Numbered from the stretch's first letter, positions 7,780-16,677 are shown. The stretch is DNA of 42,618 nt from Phycisphaerales bacterium (GCA_029247205.1 JAQWLT010000010.1:1-42618), one strand, 5' to 3'. The notes: generated by a model from the sequence alone, not told the origin. A program made the numbers and translations.

Positions 7780-9018
7780 ATGTTCATGCCTATTTCTCTT
7801 TGCCTTGGAACGCTCTTTGCTCAGCCTGCCGATGTATTGCCTGGCGCTGTCATGCGGGTGTGGCAGGTGGACCGTCCACTCTCCGCGTTGGCGCCGCTGG
7901 TTCCAGGCCAGTCGCCCAATGCTTGGATTCGCGTGAACACCATCAATCTGGATGGTGAGCGGGGAGCGTTTGGCCCTTTTGAAGATGACTTCATTGCAAT
8001 GGTGGATGGGGGATTTGTTGTCGAGCATCCCGGCACGTACAACTTTAGGTTGACGAGCGATGATGGCTCACAACTATGGATTGCCGGTAACCATGTCATT
8101 GACAATGACGGCTTGCACGGCGCTGAGGCTCAGGCAGGATCTTTGGATTTGGAAACTGGTGTGCATCCGTTTCAGGTCAAGTTCTTTGAGCGTGGGTCAA
8201 GCGCACGGCTTTTGCTTGAGTGGATGCCGCCGGGTACGAAGTCATTCGTAACCATTCCGCCTGACGCCATGCGTTCGAGCTGGCCGGAGAAACGGGAGAT
8301 CACGGCCGGCACGAAGGCCGTCGCACCTCGATTTACGAATAAGGTCGATGTTGGTCCCGAGCCATCGGGGCCGCACAATGTACTGAGTGAGAAGCAATCT
8401 GCCGCAGGGTGGACGCTGTTGTTTGATGGCGCCGAAGCTTCTCCTTGGTGGCGTGGGTTCAAGAAAAAGTCGCTGCCTGATGGTTGGGTTGTTGAAGACG
8501 GGATGTTGATTCGAGCAGCACCCGGCGGAGACATCATCACGCGAGATCAGTTTGGTGACTTCGAATTGTCACTTGATTGGATGGTGCAGCCTGGAGGCAA
8601 TAGCGGAATCTTCTTCCGTGGGTCCGAGGAATTCGATTGGATATGGGCCACGGCTCCCGAGATGCAGATTCTTGACAATATCGGGCACGGCGATGGTGCT
8701 TCATCCTTGCATTCAGCAGGTGCTTGCTATGCCTTGTACCCGCCACCCGTTGATTCGTCGCGGCCTGCAGGCCAGTGGAATCGTGCCGTCGTGAAATTGC
8801 AAGGCGACCACATGCAGTTCTGGTTGAATGGCGTGCAGACGGTTGACTGCAAGATCGGCAGTGACGACTGGAAGCGTCGCGTGGCTGACAGCAAGTTTTG
8901 GAATCTGTCTCCGTTCTCAAGTCAGTCAAGTGGGCACATCGCACTGCAAGATCATGGCGATCGGGTGGCATTCCGGAACATCCGAATTCGTCGCTTAGAC
9001 CAGAAGTCATCCTCATGA
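7780..9018 (+). CDS. Secreted PA14 and 3-keto-disaccharide hydrolase (DUF1080) domain protein
   Basis: A 412-residue exported protein with two recognisable modules. Residues about 20-165 form a PA14-type beta-barrel: VVEHPGTYNFRLTSDDGSQLW, HVIDNDGLHG and a later WMPPG stretch are typical of its calcium- or sugar-binding signature. Residues about 205-405 match the DUF1080 / 3-keto-disaccharide hydrolase family (concanavalin-like jelly roll): GWTLLFDGAEASPWWRGF, VEDGMLI, FGDFELSLDWMVQPGGNSGIFFRG, PEMQILDN and the C-terminal HIALQDHGDRVAFRNIRIR. The family is very common in Planctomycetota and is linked to cleavage of 3-keto-sugars. The short N-terminal hydrophobic segment ending LFAQP suggests secretion. 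Substrate cannot be told from sequence. Its stop overlaps the next start (ATGA). Confidence 0.9.
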   Translation: MFMPISLCLGTLFAQPADVLPGAVMRVWQVDRPLSALAPLVPGQSPNAWIRVNTINLDGERGAFGPFEDDFIAMVDGGFVVEHPGTYNFRLTSDDGSQLWIAGNHVIDNDGLHGAEAQAGSLDLETGVHPFQVKFFERGSSARLLLEWMPPGTKSFVTIPPDAMRSSWPEKREITAGTKAVAPRFTNKVDVGPEPSGPHNVLSEKQSAAGWTLLFDGAEASPWWRGFKKKSLPDGWVVEDGMLIRAAPGGDIITRDQFGDFELSLDWMVQPGGNSGIFFRGSEEFDWIWATAPEMQILDNIGHGDGASSLHSAGACYALYPPPVDSSRPAGQWNRAVVKLQGDHMQFWLNGVQTVDCKIGSDDWKRRVADSKFWNLSPFSSQSSGHIALQDHGDRVAFRNIRIRRLDQKSSS

Positions 9019-9446
9019 CTGGCATCCCGATGGGCGGTGGCGAGGGCGTCTCTTTTGGTTCAGGGCACAGTCCATTTGAGGCGATCGGTGGCGAGTCATC
9101 TGTACGTGCGTTGGTTGACGCTTTTTATGATCAAATGGAACGTCAAGGTGATGCTGCGGAGATTCGGGCGATGCATCCGCCGGCGCTCGATCAGTCGCGT
9201 GACAAACTCGCTTGGTTTCTCAATGGCTGGCTTGGCGGGCCACAGGACTTTGTTGAACGATTCGGCCATCCTCGGCTACGGCAGCGTCACGCGCCATTTC
9301 AAATCAACAGGGCAGCCCGCGATGCGTGGATGATGTGTATGGGCAAGGCCATGGACGAGCGAGGCATCGAAGGTGACTTGCGAGCATTCCTCGACGCCCG
9401 TTTCGACCACCTCGCGACGTTTATGATCAACCGACCTGACGGGTAA
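9015..9446 (+). CDS. Group II-like truncated haemoglobin
   Basis: A 143-residue cytoplasmic haem protein of the 2-on-2 truncated haemoglobin family. The core starts at about residue 20: FEAIGGESSVRALVDAFYDQM gives the AB region with a Tyr at B10 (about 38), FGHPRLRQRHAPFQI carries the proximal F8 His (residue 92), and DAWMMCM places Trp at G8 (residue 105), a mark of group II. About 18 glycine-rich residues precede the core; a second ATG at 9030 is possible. Such proteins bind O2 or NO and often relate to oxidative or nitrosative stress. Its ATG overlaps the stop of the secreted PA14-DUF1080 gene, an odd partner for a cytosolic haem protein. Confidence 0.9.
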   Translation: MTGIPMGGGEGVSFGSGHSPFEAIGGESSVRALVDAFYDQMERQGDAAEIRAMHPPALDQSRDKLAWFLNGWLGGPQDFVERFGHPRLRQRHAPFQINRAARDAWMMCMGKAMDERGIEGDLRAFLDARFDHLATFMINRPDG

Positions 9447-9474
9447 GTTGCCTGTAGTCCTGCAAACACATACA

Positions 9475-10968
9475 TCATCCATCGAGTTGGATATGTGCTG
9501 CCCAGGCGATTGCTTTGCTGAGGTGGTCGCGTTCCTCGGCGGTGCGGGTGTGATCTGCGAGCAAGGTTTCGGTATGAGCAAGCCACTCGGCCGGGCTGAG
9601 GTCATCACGACCCGGGGGGTTCATGAGCCGGGCCGCGCAGCGGTCTTTCCAGCGGGCTCGCTCAGCATCGTCAAGGGATTGTGGGAAGTTGCGAGCGCGG
9701 TAGTGCAGCAGAAGATCCGGCAGTCGCGGATCGTTGAATCGTCGATCAAGTGTACGCAAGCCATCTGGGTCAGCCACACGTACATCGTCACATATAGTCT
9801 TGTCGGCATCGCTCATGAACCCGCCATAGAGCAGGTCATCGGCATCGTCAGATTGTGACGTATGTTCGCGATTCCATGCCGTCGACACTGTCTTCTCAAT
9901 CTGGCCCTTGGCGTTTTCTAACTGTGCCCAGTGGCGCCTGCACGCATCGAGGTCGAGCGAGATGCGATCTGTATCAATCGAATCCATGAGCGACTTGTCA
10001 GCGGCAATCACAATCGGGGCGCGATTACTCTTAATGCCCTTGAGGGCAAAGCGTTCAATCCCCTCAGGAAGATCGTCTCGGCTGACAAATGTGCGGGCGC
10101 GAATGGTCTCAGCGTCTGCCTCAATGAACTCGGCTGGATCGTGCCTGAGATCCCAAGCGATAAACTCGCGTTTGTTGATTGGGTGCTGCGCGACAACTTG
10201 TACGAGTGATGCGCAGCCAACGGCATTGGGGATCTTGGGCGAGACATGTAGTAGCGGTCGGCCTGACTTGAGCAGCTTCTCGACGGTGCGTTTGTCAGTC
10301 ATATCAAGGGCGAGATTCCAAAGCTTTGGATTCGCCTGTTGCATCTTCTTGCCAAAGGCCACGGTTGCACGCACATCAGCGAGGGCATCATGGGCGTCAG
10401 AGTGCTCAATGTCATTGGCTGGGGCGAGCATGTCGAGTTTGAAGGCAGGGGAGCCATCGGCGGGGGCGATCGCCAGGCGATCTTCTGACCACGCTTCATC
10501 GGCATATGCAGGCCACACAATTCCCTTCGGTCGAAGGGCGTAACAGGCGCGAGCTACGTCGATGAGATCCCATGTTCTGCAACCGTGTGACCAACCGTGC
10601 GTGTACGGGTCATGGAAGTTTCGCCAGAATCCGAATCGACAGATGGTGTCGTCAAAGCGAATGCTGTTCCATCCAAGCGAGATGGTGCCAGGCGCGTTGA
10701 GAAGGGCGTGGATCTTTCCAAAGAACTCGCGTTCAGTTGTGCCTTCGTGCTCGGCATGCTGTGGGGTGATGCCTGTGATCAGTACAGCTTCGGGGGCAGG
10801 CAGCCGATCAACGGGGGGTTTGCACCACAGCACCAGCCCCTCGCCCTCCGGTCCGGGCACGGGGTTGAGATCCATGTCAGTACGAATGCATGCAAATTGA
10901 GTCGGACGACAGAATTGTGGCTCGGCGCCATCGGTTTCAAAGTCATAGAAGAGCAGTGTTCCAGACAT
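9475..10968 (-). CDS. sbcB: Exodeoxyribonuclease I (ExoI, SbcB)
   Basis: A 497-residue 3'-5' exonuclease that degrades single-stranded DNA in recombination and mismatch repair. The N-terminal DEDDh nuclease domain is complete: D9-x-E11 in FYDFETDG, the NSIRFDD motif at about 101-107, and HDALADV at about 188-194 with the His and last Asp. The C-terminal part carries the ExoI SH3-like and helical domains, ending with the LMNPPGRDDLSPAEW stretch. The length is close to E. coli ExoI (475). It lies convergently to the truncated haemoglobin gene, 28 bases apart, and 21 bases downstream of a VOC gene on the same strand. Confidence 0.95.
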   Translation of the reverse strand: MSGTLLFYDFETDGAEPQFCRPTQFACIRTDMDLNPVPGPEGEGLVLWCKPPVDRLPAPEAVLITGITPQHAEHEGTTEREFFGKIHALLNAPGTISLGWNSIRFDDTICRFGFWRNFHDPYTHGWSHGCRTWDLIDVARACYALRPKGIVWPAYADEAWSEDRLAIAPADGSPAFKLDMLAPANDIEHSDAHDALADVRATVAFGKKMQQANPKLWNLALDMTDKRTVEKLLKSGRPLLHVSPKIPNAVGCASLVQVVAQHPINKREFIAWDLRHDPAEFIEADAETIRARTFVSRDDLPEGIERFALKGIKSNRAPIVIAADKSLMDSIDTDRISLDLDACRRHWAQLENAKGQIEKTVSTAWNREHTSQSDDADDLLYGGFMSDADKTICDDVRVADPDGLRTLDRRFNDPRLPDLLLHYRARNFPQSLDDAERARWKDRCAARLMNPPGRDDLSPAEWLAHTETLLADHTRTAEERDHLSKAIAWAAHIQLDG

Positions 10969-10989
10969 GTTGAGCGGTCCCTCTTTGCG

Positions 10990-11409
10990 TCAGAATGAGA
11001 CGCGTCCGTCTGACTCGATGGTGATTCCTGGATTGCAAGCGACTTCCCATGGGTGGCCATCTGGGTCGGCAAAGTAGCCACGCAGGCCGCCCCATGGCGG
11101 CTCGGAGGCGGGCCTGAGTTGACTTCCGCCTGCAGCCACAGCTTGGTCGATCAGTGTTTGCACGTCTTCTTCGGTCGCCACATTGTGTGCCAGAGCGATG
11201 CCGCCAAATCCTTCACCGCGTGGGCCCAGGCCTGCATCTTCTGCGAGCGATGCGACATTGAACAGCCCAAGCATTTGGCCAGACATGTCAAAGAACGTGA
11301 TGTGTTCATTGCTTCGTGGATGTTTGGCAAGACCGAGTGCTTGGTAGAAGCGGGTACTGGCTGCGATGTCCGTTACGCCAAGGGTGATGAATGAGATATT
11401 TGCTCTCAT
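10990..11409 (-). CDS. VOC-superfamily (glyoxalase/bleomycin-resistance-like) protein
   Basis: A 139-residue single-chain protein with two beta-alpha-beta-beta-beta modules of the vicinal oxygen chelate fold. The first module has ISFITLGVTDIAASTRFYQALG; the second ends with GYFADPDGHPWEVACNP, the typical DPxGxxxE metal-site region. The first-strand metal ligand is not the usual His (ITLGV), so the metal site may be partial. Length and layout fit small VOC proteins of unknown substrate. Its ATG overlaps the stop of the aquaporin-like gene by four bases, so the two are translationally coupled. Confidence 0.85.
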   Translation of the reverse strand: MRANISFITLGVTDIAASTRFYQALGLAKHPRSNEHITFFDMSGQMLGLFNVASLAEDAGLGPRGEGFGGIALAHNVATEEDVQTLIDQAVAAGGSQLRPASEPPWGGLRGYFADPDGHPWEVACNPGITIESDGRVSF

Positions 11410-12050
11410 GGATCAGGCTCCTGTTCGATGACGAAGTAGCAGCCAACTGCAAGCAGTACACCGAGCCCTTCGCCGATCAGATAGAGCCACCACGTGGACC
11501 AGGCAAGTTTGCCGGTACAGGCCAGAGAAATCCATACGGCGGGGTTGAATGCAGCGCCGCTGGCTGCGCCGACCGCGTAGGCGCCCGCGCCGACAATAAA
11601 TCCGATTGCGAGCCCATACCCAGGATTGCTCCCTTGTCTTGGATTGGAGACTTGAAGGATTACCCAGACAAGCGCAAAGGTGAAGAGTGCCTCGGCGAAG
11701 ATCGCCATTCCAGGCGATGGAACAATTTGTGTAATCGCCGGGCCTCGAAGGAATAGGGCGGCACCAGCAGCAAGGGCGGCGCCAATAATTTGGGCGCCAA
11801 GATAGGGCGCTATGTCACGGCGCGGAAGCCCTTTGGCCAGTACAAATGCCAATAGAACGGCGGGGTTGTAGACAGCGCCCGATACGGGTCCGCCGGCATA
11901 GACCAGCGCGACAAGTACTAAGGCGATGGCCATCGGCGCAACGGGACTTAGTTCGTCGGGTACATGCAGCACCATCAGTTGGATGGTCAACGCAAGTAAA
12001 AACGTCCCAATGAGTTCGACCATGGCACGGGCAGTGATTGGAGCATTCAT
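11406..12050 (-). CDS. MIP/aquaporin-family channel without the selectivity-filter arginine
   Basis: A 214-residue inner-membrane channel with six transmembrane helices and two re-entrant NPA loops. The first loop is SGAVYNPAV (Asn62) and the second SGAAFNPAV (Asn169). In nearly all water and glycerol channels the second NPA is followed by an Arg that forms the ar/R filter; here that position is Val172, so the pore should be wider or less polar. The 13-residue N-terminus is short and the C-terminal tail ends shortly after helix 6. Solute is unknown; water, small neutral solutes or gases are possible. It is upstream of and overlaps the VOC gene. The start ATG overlaps an opposite-strand ATG, so the divergent sialidase-like gene begins within about 45 bases. 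Confidence 0.88.
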   Translation of the reverse strand: MNAPITARAMVELIGTFLLALTIQLMVLHVPDELSPVAPMAIALVLVALVYAGGPVSGAVYNPAVLLAFVLAKGLPRRDIAPYLGAQIIGAALAAGAALFLRGPAITQIVPSPGMAIFAEALFTFALVWVILQVSNPRQGSNPGYGLAIGFIVGAGAYAVGAASGAAFNPAVWISLACTGKLAWSTWWLYLIGEGLGVLLAVGCYFVIEQEPDP

Positions 12051-12093
12051 GGGTGCATGTTATCTACATTGGCAATTGTCGTATCCTCTGCCG

Positions 12094-13209
12094 ATGCTCG
12101 GACTACCTCTTGTCGTGCTTATGCTCGCTGGCCCAATGCCAGTTGACTTGGCGTTGGACGATACGGTGCAGCGCACAGTTGATCGCGAGCCGGGGCAGTA
12201 CCTTGGGCACCCCTCGACGGTTCTTCTTCAAGACGGCCAGACCATGCTTTGTGTCTACCCAAAGGGACACGGCCGTGGGGCACTGGTGCTCAAACGCAGT
12301 GAAGATGGTGGCCACACATGGAGCGATCGGCTCGCTGTGCCGACATCTTGGGCAACTTCCAAGGAGACCCCACACCTGTATGAGATGCTCGACGCAGAAG
12401 GTACGCGTCGTCTCATCCTGTTCAGCGGGTTGTTTCCTATTCGTACTGCGACCAGTGAAGACGATGGCGTCACGTGGTCAGAACTTGCTTCCATTGGCGA
12501 CTTCGGCGGCATCGTGGCGGTCGCGGATGTCATGCCCACCATGCCGGGCGGGTACACGGCCTTCTTTCATGACGACGGTCGATTTCTTCACGACGGCGGA
12601 ACTCGAGGGATGTTCGAGGTCTACGCAATCGACACTACAGACGGCGGTCTGACATGGACCGAGCCGCGTGTGGTGGCGGCCGATCCTGTTCTGCATCTCT
12701 GTGAGCCAGGACTTGTCCACTCGAAAGATGGGAAACGCTGGGCCATGCTGCTACGCGAGAACAGCCGCGTGAAGAACAGTCACATCTGTTTCAGCGAAGA
12801 CGCAGGCGTGTCGTGGTCGACACCAATGGAGTTGCCTGCTTCGCTGACAGGCGATCGACATCAGGGTGTCTATCTCGAAGATGGTCGGTTGTTTCTGTCG
12901 TTTCGCGATACACATGCCAAGAGCCCGTGGCTCGGCGATTGGGTAGGTTGGATCGGTACATGGGATGATCTGGAGACCGGCGGTGAGGGGGCGTATGTCG
13001 TTCGGCTTTCTGACAATCATCATCGGTGGGACTGCGCCTATCCGGCGGTTGAGCGTCTTGCTAATGGCACACTTGTCATCATTACCTACGGGCATTGGGC
13101 GGAGGGTGAACCCCCCTTCATTCGCTCTGTACACCTTACGCCTGAACGCATTGCAAAGCAGTTTCCGATCAAAGAGAAGCAGCCTGCTGTTGGTGATCGC
13201 GGACAATGA
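12094..13209 (+). CDS. Secreted sialidase-fold (BNR/Asp-box) glycosidase-like protein
   Basis: A 371-residue exported protein with the six-bladed sialidase propeller. A signal peptide is seen at the N-terminus (MLGLPLVVLMLAGP). At least four Asp-boxes of the form S/T-x-D-x-G-x-T/S-W are visible: SEDGGHTW, SEDDGVTW, TTDGGLTW and SEDAGVSW. Propellers of this type cleave sialic acids or other sugars (GH33 and relatives), and many planctomycete copies have unknown substrate. The start is chosen because the signal peptide begins there; an in-frame ATG at 12049 would add 15 residues. It is divergent from the aquaporin-like gene and convergent with the metallopeptidase gene. Confidence 0.87.
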   Translation: MLGLPLVVLMLAGPMPVDLALDDTVQRTVDREPGQYLGHPSTVLLQDGQTMLCVYPKGHGRGALVLKRSEDGGHTWSDRLAVPTSWATSKETPHLYEMLDAEGTRRLILFSGLFPIRTATSEDDGVTWSELASIGDFGGIVAVADVMPTMPGGYTAFFHDDGRFLHDGGTRGMFEVYAIDTTDGGLTWTEPRVVAADPVLHLCEPGLVHSKDGKRWAMLLRENSRVKNSHICFSEDAGVSWSTPMELPASLTGDRHQGVYLEDGRLFLSFRDTHAKSPWLGDWVGWIGTWDDLETGGEGAYVVRLSDNHHRWDCAYPAVERLANGTLVIITYGHWAEGEPPFIRSVHLTPERIAKQFPIKEKQPAVGDRGQ

Positions 13210-13226
13210 CAGTGGGCGGGCGTCAT

Positions 13227-13964
13227 TCAGTTTGTGTCTGCCAACCACAGTTCCTGCATGAGCGCGTGCCCCTGCGGATCTACGATTCGAAGTTCGCCCC
13301 TTACAAATGGGTAGAAATCGTTGCAACCAAAATATGACTCGGTGGTTTCAGCGAAGTATTCTTTGTCGTTGGTTAACGCGTAGTGTTTGCGTTGCTCTCC
13401 ATTGATGTGTAACACTTGCTCGTACGAACCTTGATCTTTGATTTCTTTCCATGCTGCATGGATCTTGGGGTGGTCATACCCAAGTACTTGGTCGTGATAT
13501 CCGTGGGCGAGTTCATGCAGAACCATCCAGGGTTGTCCGTGGGTCCACGCAAGGAAAGCGCGGGCGTTGCCGATTTCAATGCCACCTTCTTTTTCAGGGT
13601 TGTAACCGTTTGGAATCAGCCAGTCGCGTGACACGTGGTAGCACATGCATTTGGTCTTGGGAAGATCAAGTTCTACCCATACGAGAATCTCCTTGAGGTG
13701 GCCAAGGGCTGGCTGGGGCACGCTCCGGGTGATGCGATACAGATGGTCATCAAGCAATTCCAGAGTCTGTGCGCGGAGTTGTGGATGAGCATCGAGCGAA
13801 GGGTTGACAAGGACTGTCCATCCACGCATCCGTAGTGCAGCGTAGTCAGCGGTGGGGGTATGACTCGTTCCATTTGTTTCTGAATGCACTTGCGGTTCGT
13901 GTATCAGCACGCTGGTCGCAAGGGCCCATATCAGTAGCAGTGTTTGCACAGCGATCGTCTCCAT
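13227..13964 (-). CDS. Secreted zinc metallopeptidase-like protein (HExxH, gluzincin-type)
   Basis: A 245-residue exported protein. Residues 1-20 form a hydrophobic signal segment. The zinc site VLHELAHGYHDQ gives H150-E-x-x-H154, and 50 residues later YFAETTESYFG supplies a Glu (206 or 209) as likely third ligand, the spacing of a gluzincin. FYPFVRGEL follows, as in the metallopeptidases resembling the anthrax lethal-factor catalytic domain that are frequent in Planctomycetota. Three Cys around residues 106-108 and 214 could form disulfides. It probably cleaves an extracellular or periplasmic protein, target unknown. It is convergent with the sialidase-like gene (17 bases apart). Confidence 0.83.
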   Translation of the reverse strand: METIAVQTLLLIWALATSVLIHEPQVHSETNGTSHTPTADYAALRMRGWTVLVNPSLDAHPQLRAQTLELLDDHLYRITRSVPQPALGHLKEILVWVELDLPKTKCMCYHVSRDWLIPNGYNPEKEGGIEIGNARAFLAWTHGQPWMVLHELAHGYHDQVLGYDHPKIHAAWKEIKDQGSYEQVLHINGEQRKHYALTNDKEYFAETTESYFGCNDFYPFVRGELRIVDPQGHALMQELWLADTN

Positions 13965-14042
13965 GAATGGCGTGTCGTGGAAGCGGTCAGGCTATCAGGC
14001 TGCTGGGTCTGCAATTTGCAGTGCCGGAGAAATGACACGTAC

Positions 14043-15257
14043 TCAGGGCGTCACGCCCATGAGTTTGTCGACGGTCGTGGGTGTCGTGACGGCGATGGAT
14101 TCAAGCACTTCGCGGTGAAACTCCTCGCCCAGTGCGAAGTCAAATGGAAATTTCTGTGTGACGAATATCGCAGTCAGATCCTGTTTTGGATCGATGAAGA
14201 AGTAGGTGGACGCAGCACCGCCCCATGTCCAACGCCCGCCGCCCCGAGGGCCACGGCTGGTCTGAACGGGCGCGGCAAGACCAAATCCAAGACCGAATCG
14301 TTGATCGCTCTTGAATGCCGGGCTCAGTTGGTTTTGCGTCATAAAGGCAACAGTCTTGGGCTTGAGTATTCGCACACCATCCAATTCCCCGTAACGCTCC
14401 ATGGCCTGCATAAATCGTGTGTAGTCATGCAGTGTTGACCACAAACCGCCACCTCCAGACTCAAAGCTAGGCTTGAGTGACCGATCCAGTCTTGCTTGTT
14501 CATGCCTTTGGTCAATCTGTAAGTTCCCCGGCGGCCCGATCACGATGTGCATCGGTTTCAGATCGTCTGGCGGGAAAAAGGTCGTGTCCGTCATGCCAAG
14601 GGGCTCGAACAGGTTGGCCTGCAGGTATGTTCCGAAAGTCTGGCCCGAGACAACTTCGATGACTCGCCCAAGTACATCGATGCTGATGCCGTACTCAAAG
14701 CGGCTGCCGGGTTCGCACACAAGAGGAATCTGGCCCATTTTCGCTGCGGCGTCCGCCAAGTTGCCTCCCGCCTGAAAGGGCGCCTCGTAAATCGCCTTGT
14801 AGGGAGTTGGCGCCGAGAAGTCGTACGAGAGACCGCTTGTGTGCATCAGCAGATCGCGAATTGTAATCTGGCGCCGAGCGGGCTGAGCCGTGTCCCCCAG
14901 TCCGACCGTCATGTCGGCAAACTCTGGGATGTACATCGATACTGGATCGTCAATGCCCAGCCTTTCCTGTTCAATAAGTTGCATCACCGCAGTTGAAGTG
15001 ATTGCCTTGGTCATGGAATAGACGCGGGCAATTTGATCGGTTGTGAGATCCTCGCTCGATGCAGGAGTGCGGGCACCGAAAGCCTCAAGGAAAACGGTCT
15101 CGCCTCTTTGCGTTACTTGGGCACTGCACCCCACAACCTTGCCTTGTTCAACTTGCTGTTGCATCCACTTTTTCAGACCAGGAAGATCGCCAGCACTGTG
15201 GCCAGCAAGGAGCCAGGTCGCCATGCACGCAAGCAGTAGTCGCAGAGGAGTGATCAT
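14043..15257 (-). CDS. Secreted serine hydrolase of the beta-lactamase fold (family VIII esterase-like)
   Basis: A 404-residue exported hydrolase. The signal peptide spans about residues 1-22 (MITPLRLLLA...LLAGHSA), which fixes the ATG. The nucleophile motif S81-M-T-K84 sits in ARVYSMTKAITS. The second motif is Y189-G-I in FEYGISIDVLGRVIE, which fits EstB-type family VIII carboxylesterases (Y-S-x-x-x-DVLG) better than a class C beta-lactamase YxN. WGGAASTYFFIDP replaces the KTG motif, again as in EstB-type enzymes. It probably hydrolyses ester substrates in the periplasm; resistance to beta-lactams is not implied. The next features upstream are tRNA-Pro and its terminator. Confidence 0.9.
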   Translation of the reverse strand: MITPLRLLLACMATWLLAGHSAGDLPGLKKWMQQQVEQGKVVGCSAQVTQRGETVFLEAFGARTPASSEDLTTDQIARVYSMTKAITSTAVMQLIEQERLGIDDPVSMYIPEFADMTVGLGDTAQPARRQITIRDLLMHTSGLSYDFSAPTPYKAIYEAPFQAGGNLADAAAKMGQIPLVCEPGSRFEYGISIDVLGRVIEVVSGQTFGTYLQANLFEPLGMTDTTFFPPDDLKPMHIVIGPPGNLQIDQRHEQARLDRSLKPSFESGGGGLWSTLHDYTRFMQAMERYGELDGVRILKPKTVAFMTQNQLSPAFKSDQRFGLGFGLAAPVQTSRGPRGGGRWTWGGAASTYFFIDPKQDLTAIFVTQKFPFDFALGEEFHREVLESIAVTTPTTVDKLMGVTP

Positions 15258-15470
15258 GTCCGCCACCGTACCATCTTGGGGCGATTCACTCTGGCAGAGT
15301 AGCCACACTGGGGCGTAGGCCGATGTCGTCAATGACGTTCAGCGTGTCATTGAGATTGACTACGCGATCAATAGAACAGCCAGCACCTTTCCTTTTTTGG
15401 AAGACAGGTCGTGCTCAGTAGATATCGATGGGGATGACGAGATGAAGCCCGTCAGTATTGGGTTGATAAA

Positions 15471-15508
15471 GAAAGAGCCCTTCGGCGAGAACGCCGAAGG
15501 GCTCTTTC
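15471..15508 (-). terminator. Intrinsic terminator of tRNA-Pro
   Basis: A 17-base perfect stem (arms 15471-15487 and 15492-15508, core AGCCCTTCGGCG) with a 4-base loop lies 10 bases past the tRNA 3' end. On the minus strand it is followed by TTTATC. This is the strongest intrinsic terminator in the window. Between it and the hydrolase gene (15258-15470) I see no gene. Confidence 0.85.
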
Positions 15509-15518
15509 TGAAGAGAAG

Positions 15519-15592
<74 letters not shown>

Positions 15593-15639
15593 AGTGAGTA
15601 CGCATTCTAGCGTCCACGGCCCGCTGGTGAGTGTGCCGC

Positions 15640-16302
15640 ATGGACAGGCCCGGTACTGTGCTATTTGTGGATACAGAACCCGCCATTTTGTACCGGTCTG
15701 AACACTGGCTTGTTCTCGCCAAGCCCTCGGGCTGGCATTCAGTCACGGGATCTGGCGATGAACCCGATATCGAGACTTGGCTTCGCGCTCGTGTGCCGGC
15801 CTGCTCCATGCTGGATGAGGGGGGGCTGGTGCATCGCCTCGATTTGCCAACATCCGGATGCCTGCTCGCCGCAACCGATCTCGCAACACGACAAGAGCTT
15901 CGTGATGCGATGTCTGGTCGTGGTGATTTGAATATCACCAAGCAGTATCTGGCTCGCTGCCGTGTTGGATTGGCTGAGCAAGGCGAATTCGACCTTCATT
16001 TCACCACCCGACATCGCGGCTCCCGCAAAGTGACCGTATCTGCGAAAGGAGAACCACACTCGCGTGGTCGATGCGCATGGCGTGTACTCAGCAGAGACAG
16101 CCATCGGGGAGAACTCGTGCGGGTTGACTTGCTTGGCCCCGGCCGTCGCCATGTGATTCGTGCGGGCCTTGCCCATCTGGGGCATCCGCTTACAGGCGAC
16201 GAACTATATGGGGGCCAGGCCGGAACACCCCAACTGCACGCATGGGCACTGGTCGTAGGGGATGTTCGAGTGGAGTCGCCACCGCCCGTGTGGGCGACAT
16301 GA
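15640..16302 (+). CDS. RluA-family pseudouridine synthase
   Basis: A 220-residue enzyme that isomerises uridine to pseudouridine in rRNA or tRNA. The catalytic motif GGLVHRLDLPTSGCLL holds the Asp at residue 68 (HRLDxxTSG), preceded by the substrate-contact stretch WLVLAKPSGWHSV. Later family signatures are KQYLARCRV, RRHVIRAGLAHLGHPLTGDELYGG and the final LHAWAL. There is no N-terminal S4 domain, so it is a short member of the RluA/RluC/TruC group; the exact target base cannot be told. The ATG has a GGTGAG stretch upstream; a GTG three codons earlier is an alternative. It is convergent with a small membrane-protein gene. Confidence 0.92.
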   Translation: MDRPGTVLFVDTEPAILYRSEHWLVLAKPSGWHSVTGSGDEPDIETWLRARVPACSMLDEGGLVHRLDLPTSGCLLAATDLATRQELRDAMSGRGDLNITKQYLARCRVGLAEQGEFDLHFTTRHRGSRKVTVSAKGEPHSRGRCAWRVLSRDSHRGELVRVDLLGPGRRHVIRAGLAHLGHPLTGDELYGGQAGTPQLHAWALVVGDVRVESPPPVWAT

Positions 16303-16326
16303 CCCTTTCGCAGAGAGGCGAATGGT

Positions 16327-16614
16327 CTACGCGTTCGCGGCTTGCTTTTTGCGAGAACCACCGCCGGCTGCGCCGAGATCGTAGAGAACGGCCAAGGCAA
16401 TGATGATGACGCCGCCAGTGCTGGTCGCTCCGCCTTCAAAGGTCGTGGCCCAAGCGTAGGCGAGCGTTGTCATTGGAAGGAAGATCAGCCCGAGCACTGG
16501 GAGCACCCATGTGCTGTATGCGTTATCGATAAACGCAGGACTCAAAATCCAGGTTGTAATCAGGATCACTCGGGGAAAGAGCAGTGCCAATAAGAAGACT
16601 ACGCAGCATGGCAT
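16327..16614 (-). CDS. Small membrane protein of unknown function downstream of nuoA
   Basis: A 95-residue protein with two to three hydrophobic segments: residues 3-25, about 36-55 (WVLPVLGLIFLPMTTLAYAWA) and about 67-80. The C-terminus is basic (GGSRKKQAANA). The motif PVLGLIFLPMTTLAYAW recalls small uncharacterised bacterial membrane proteins in which a conserved FLPxTT stretch appears; no function is known to me. A strong GGAAGGAG site lies 6 bases before the ATG. It follows nuoA on the same strand after 63 bases, so a link to the respiratory chain is possible but unproven. Confidence 0.78.
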   Translation of the reverse strand: MPCCVVFLLALLFPRVILITTWILSPAFIDNAYSTWVLPVLGLIFLPMTTLAYAWATTFEGGATSTGGVIIIALAVLYDLGAAGGGSRKKQAANA

Positions 16615-16677
16615 GAGTTACTCCTTCCAGGGCATGGGGTCGTTGGGGGCTTGCGAGGTTCCAGATGCTCCCAAGGG

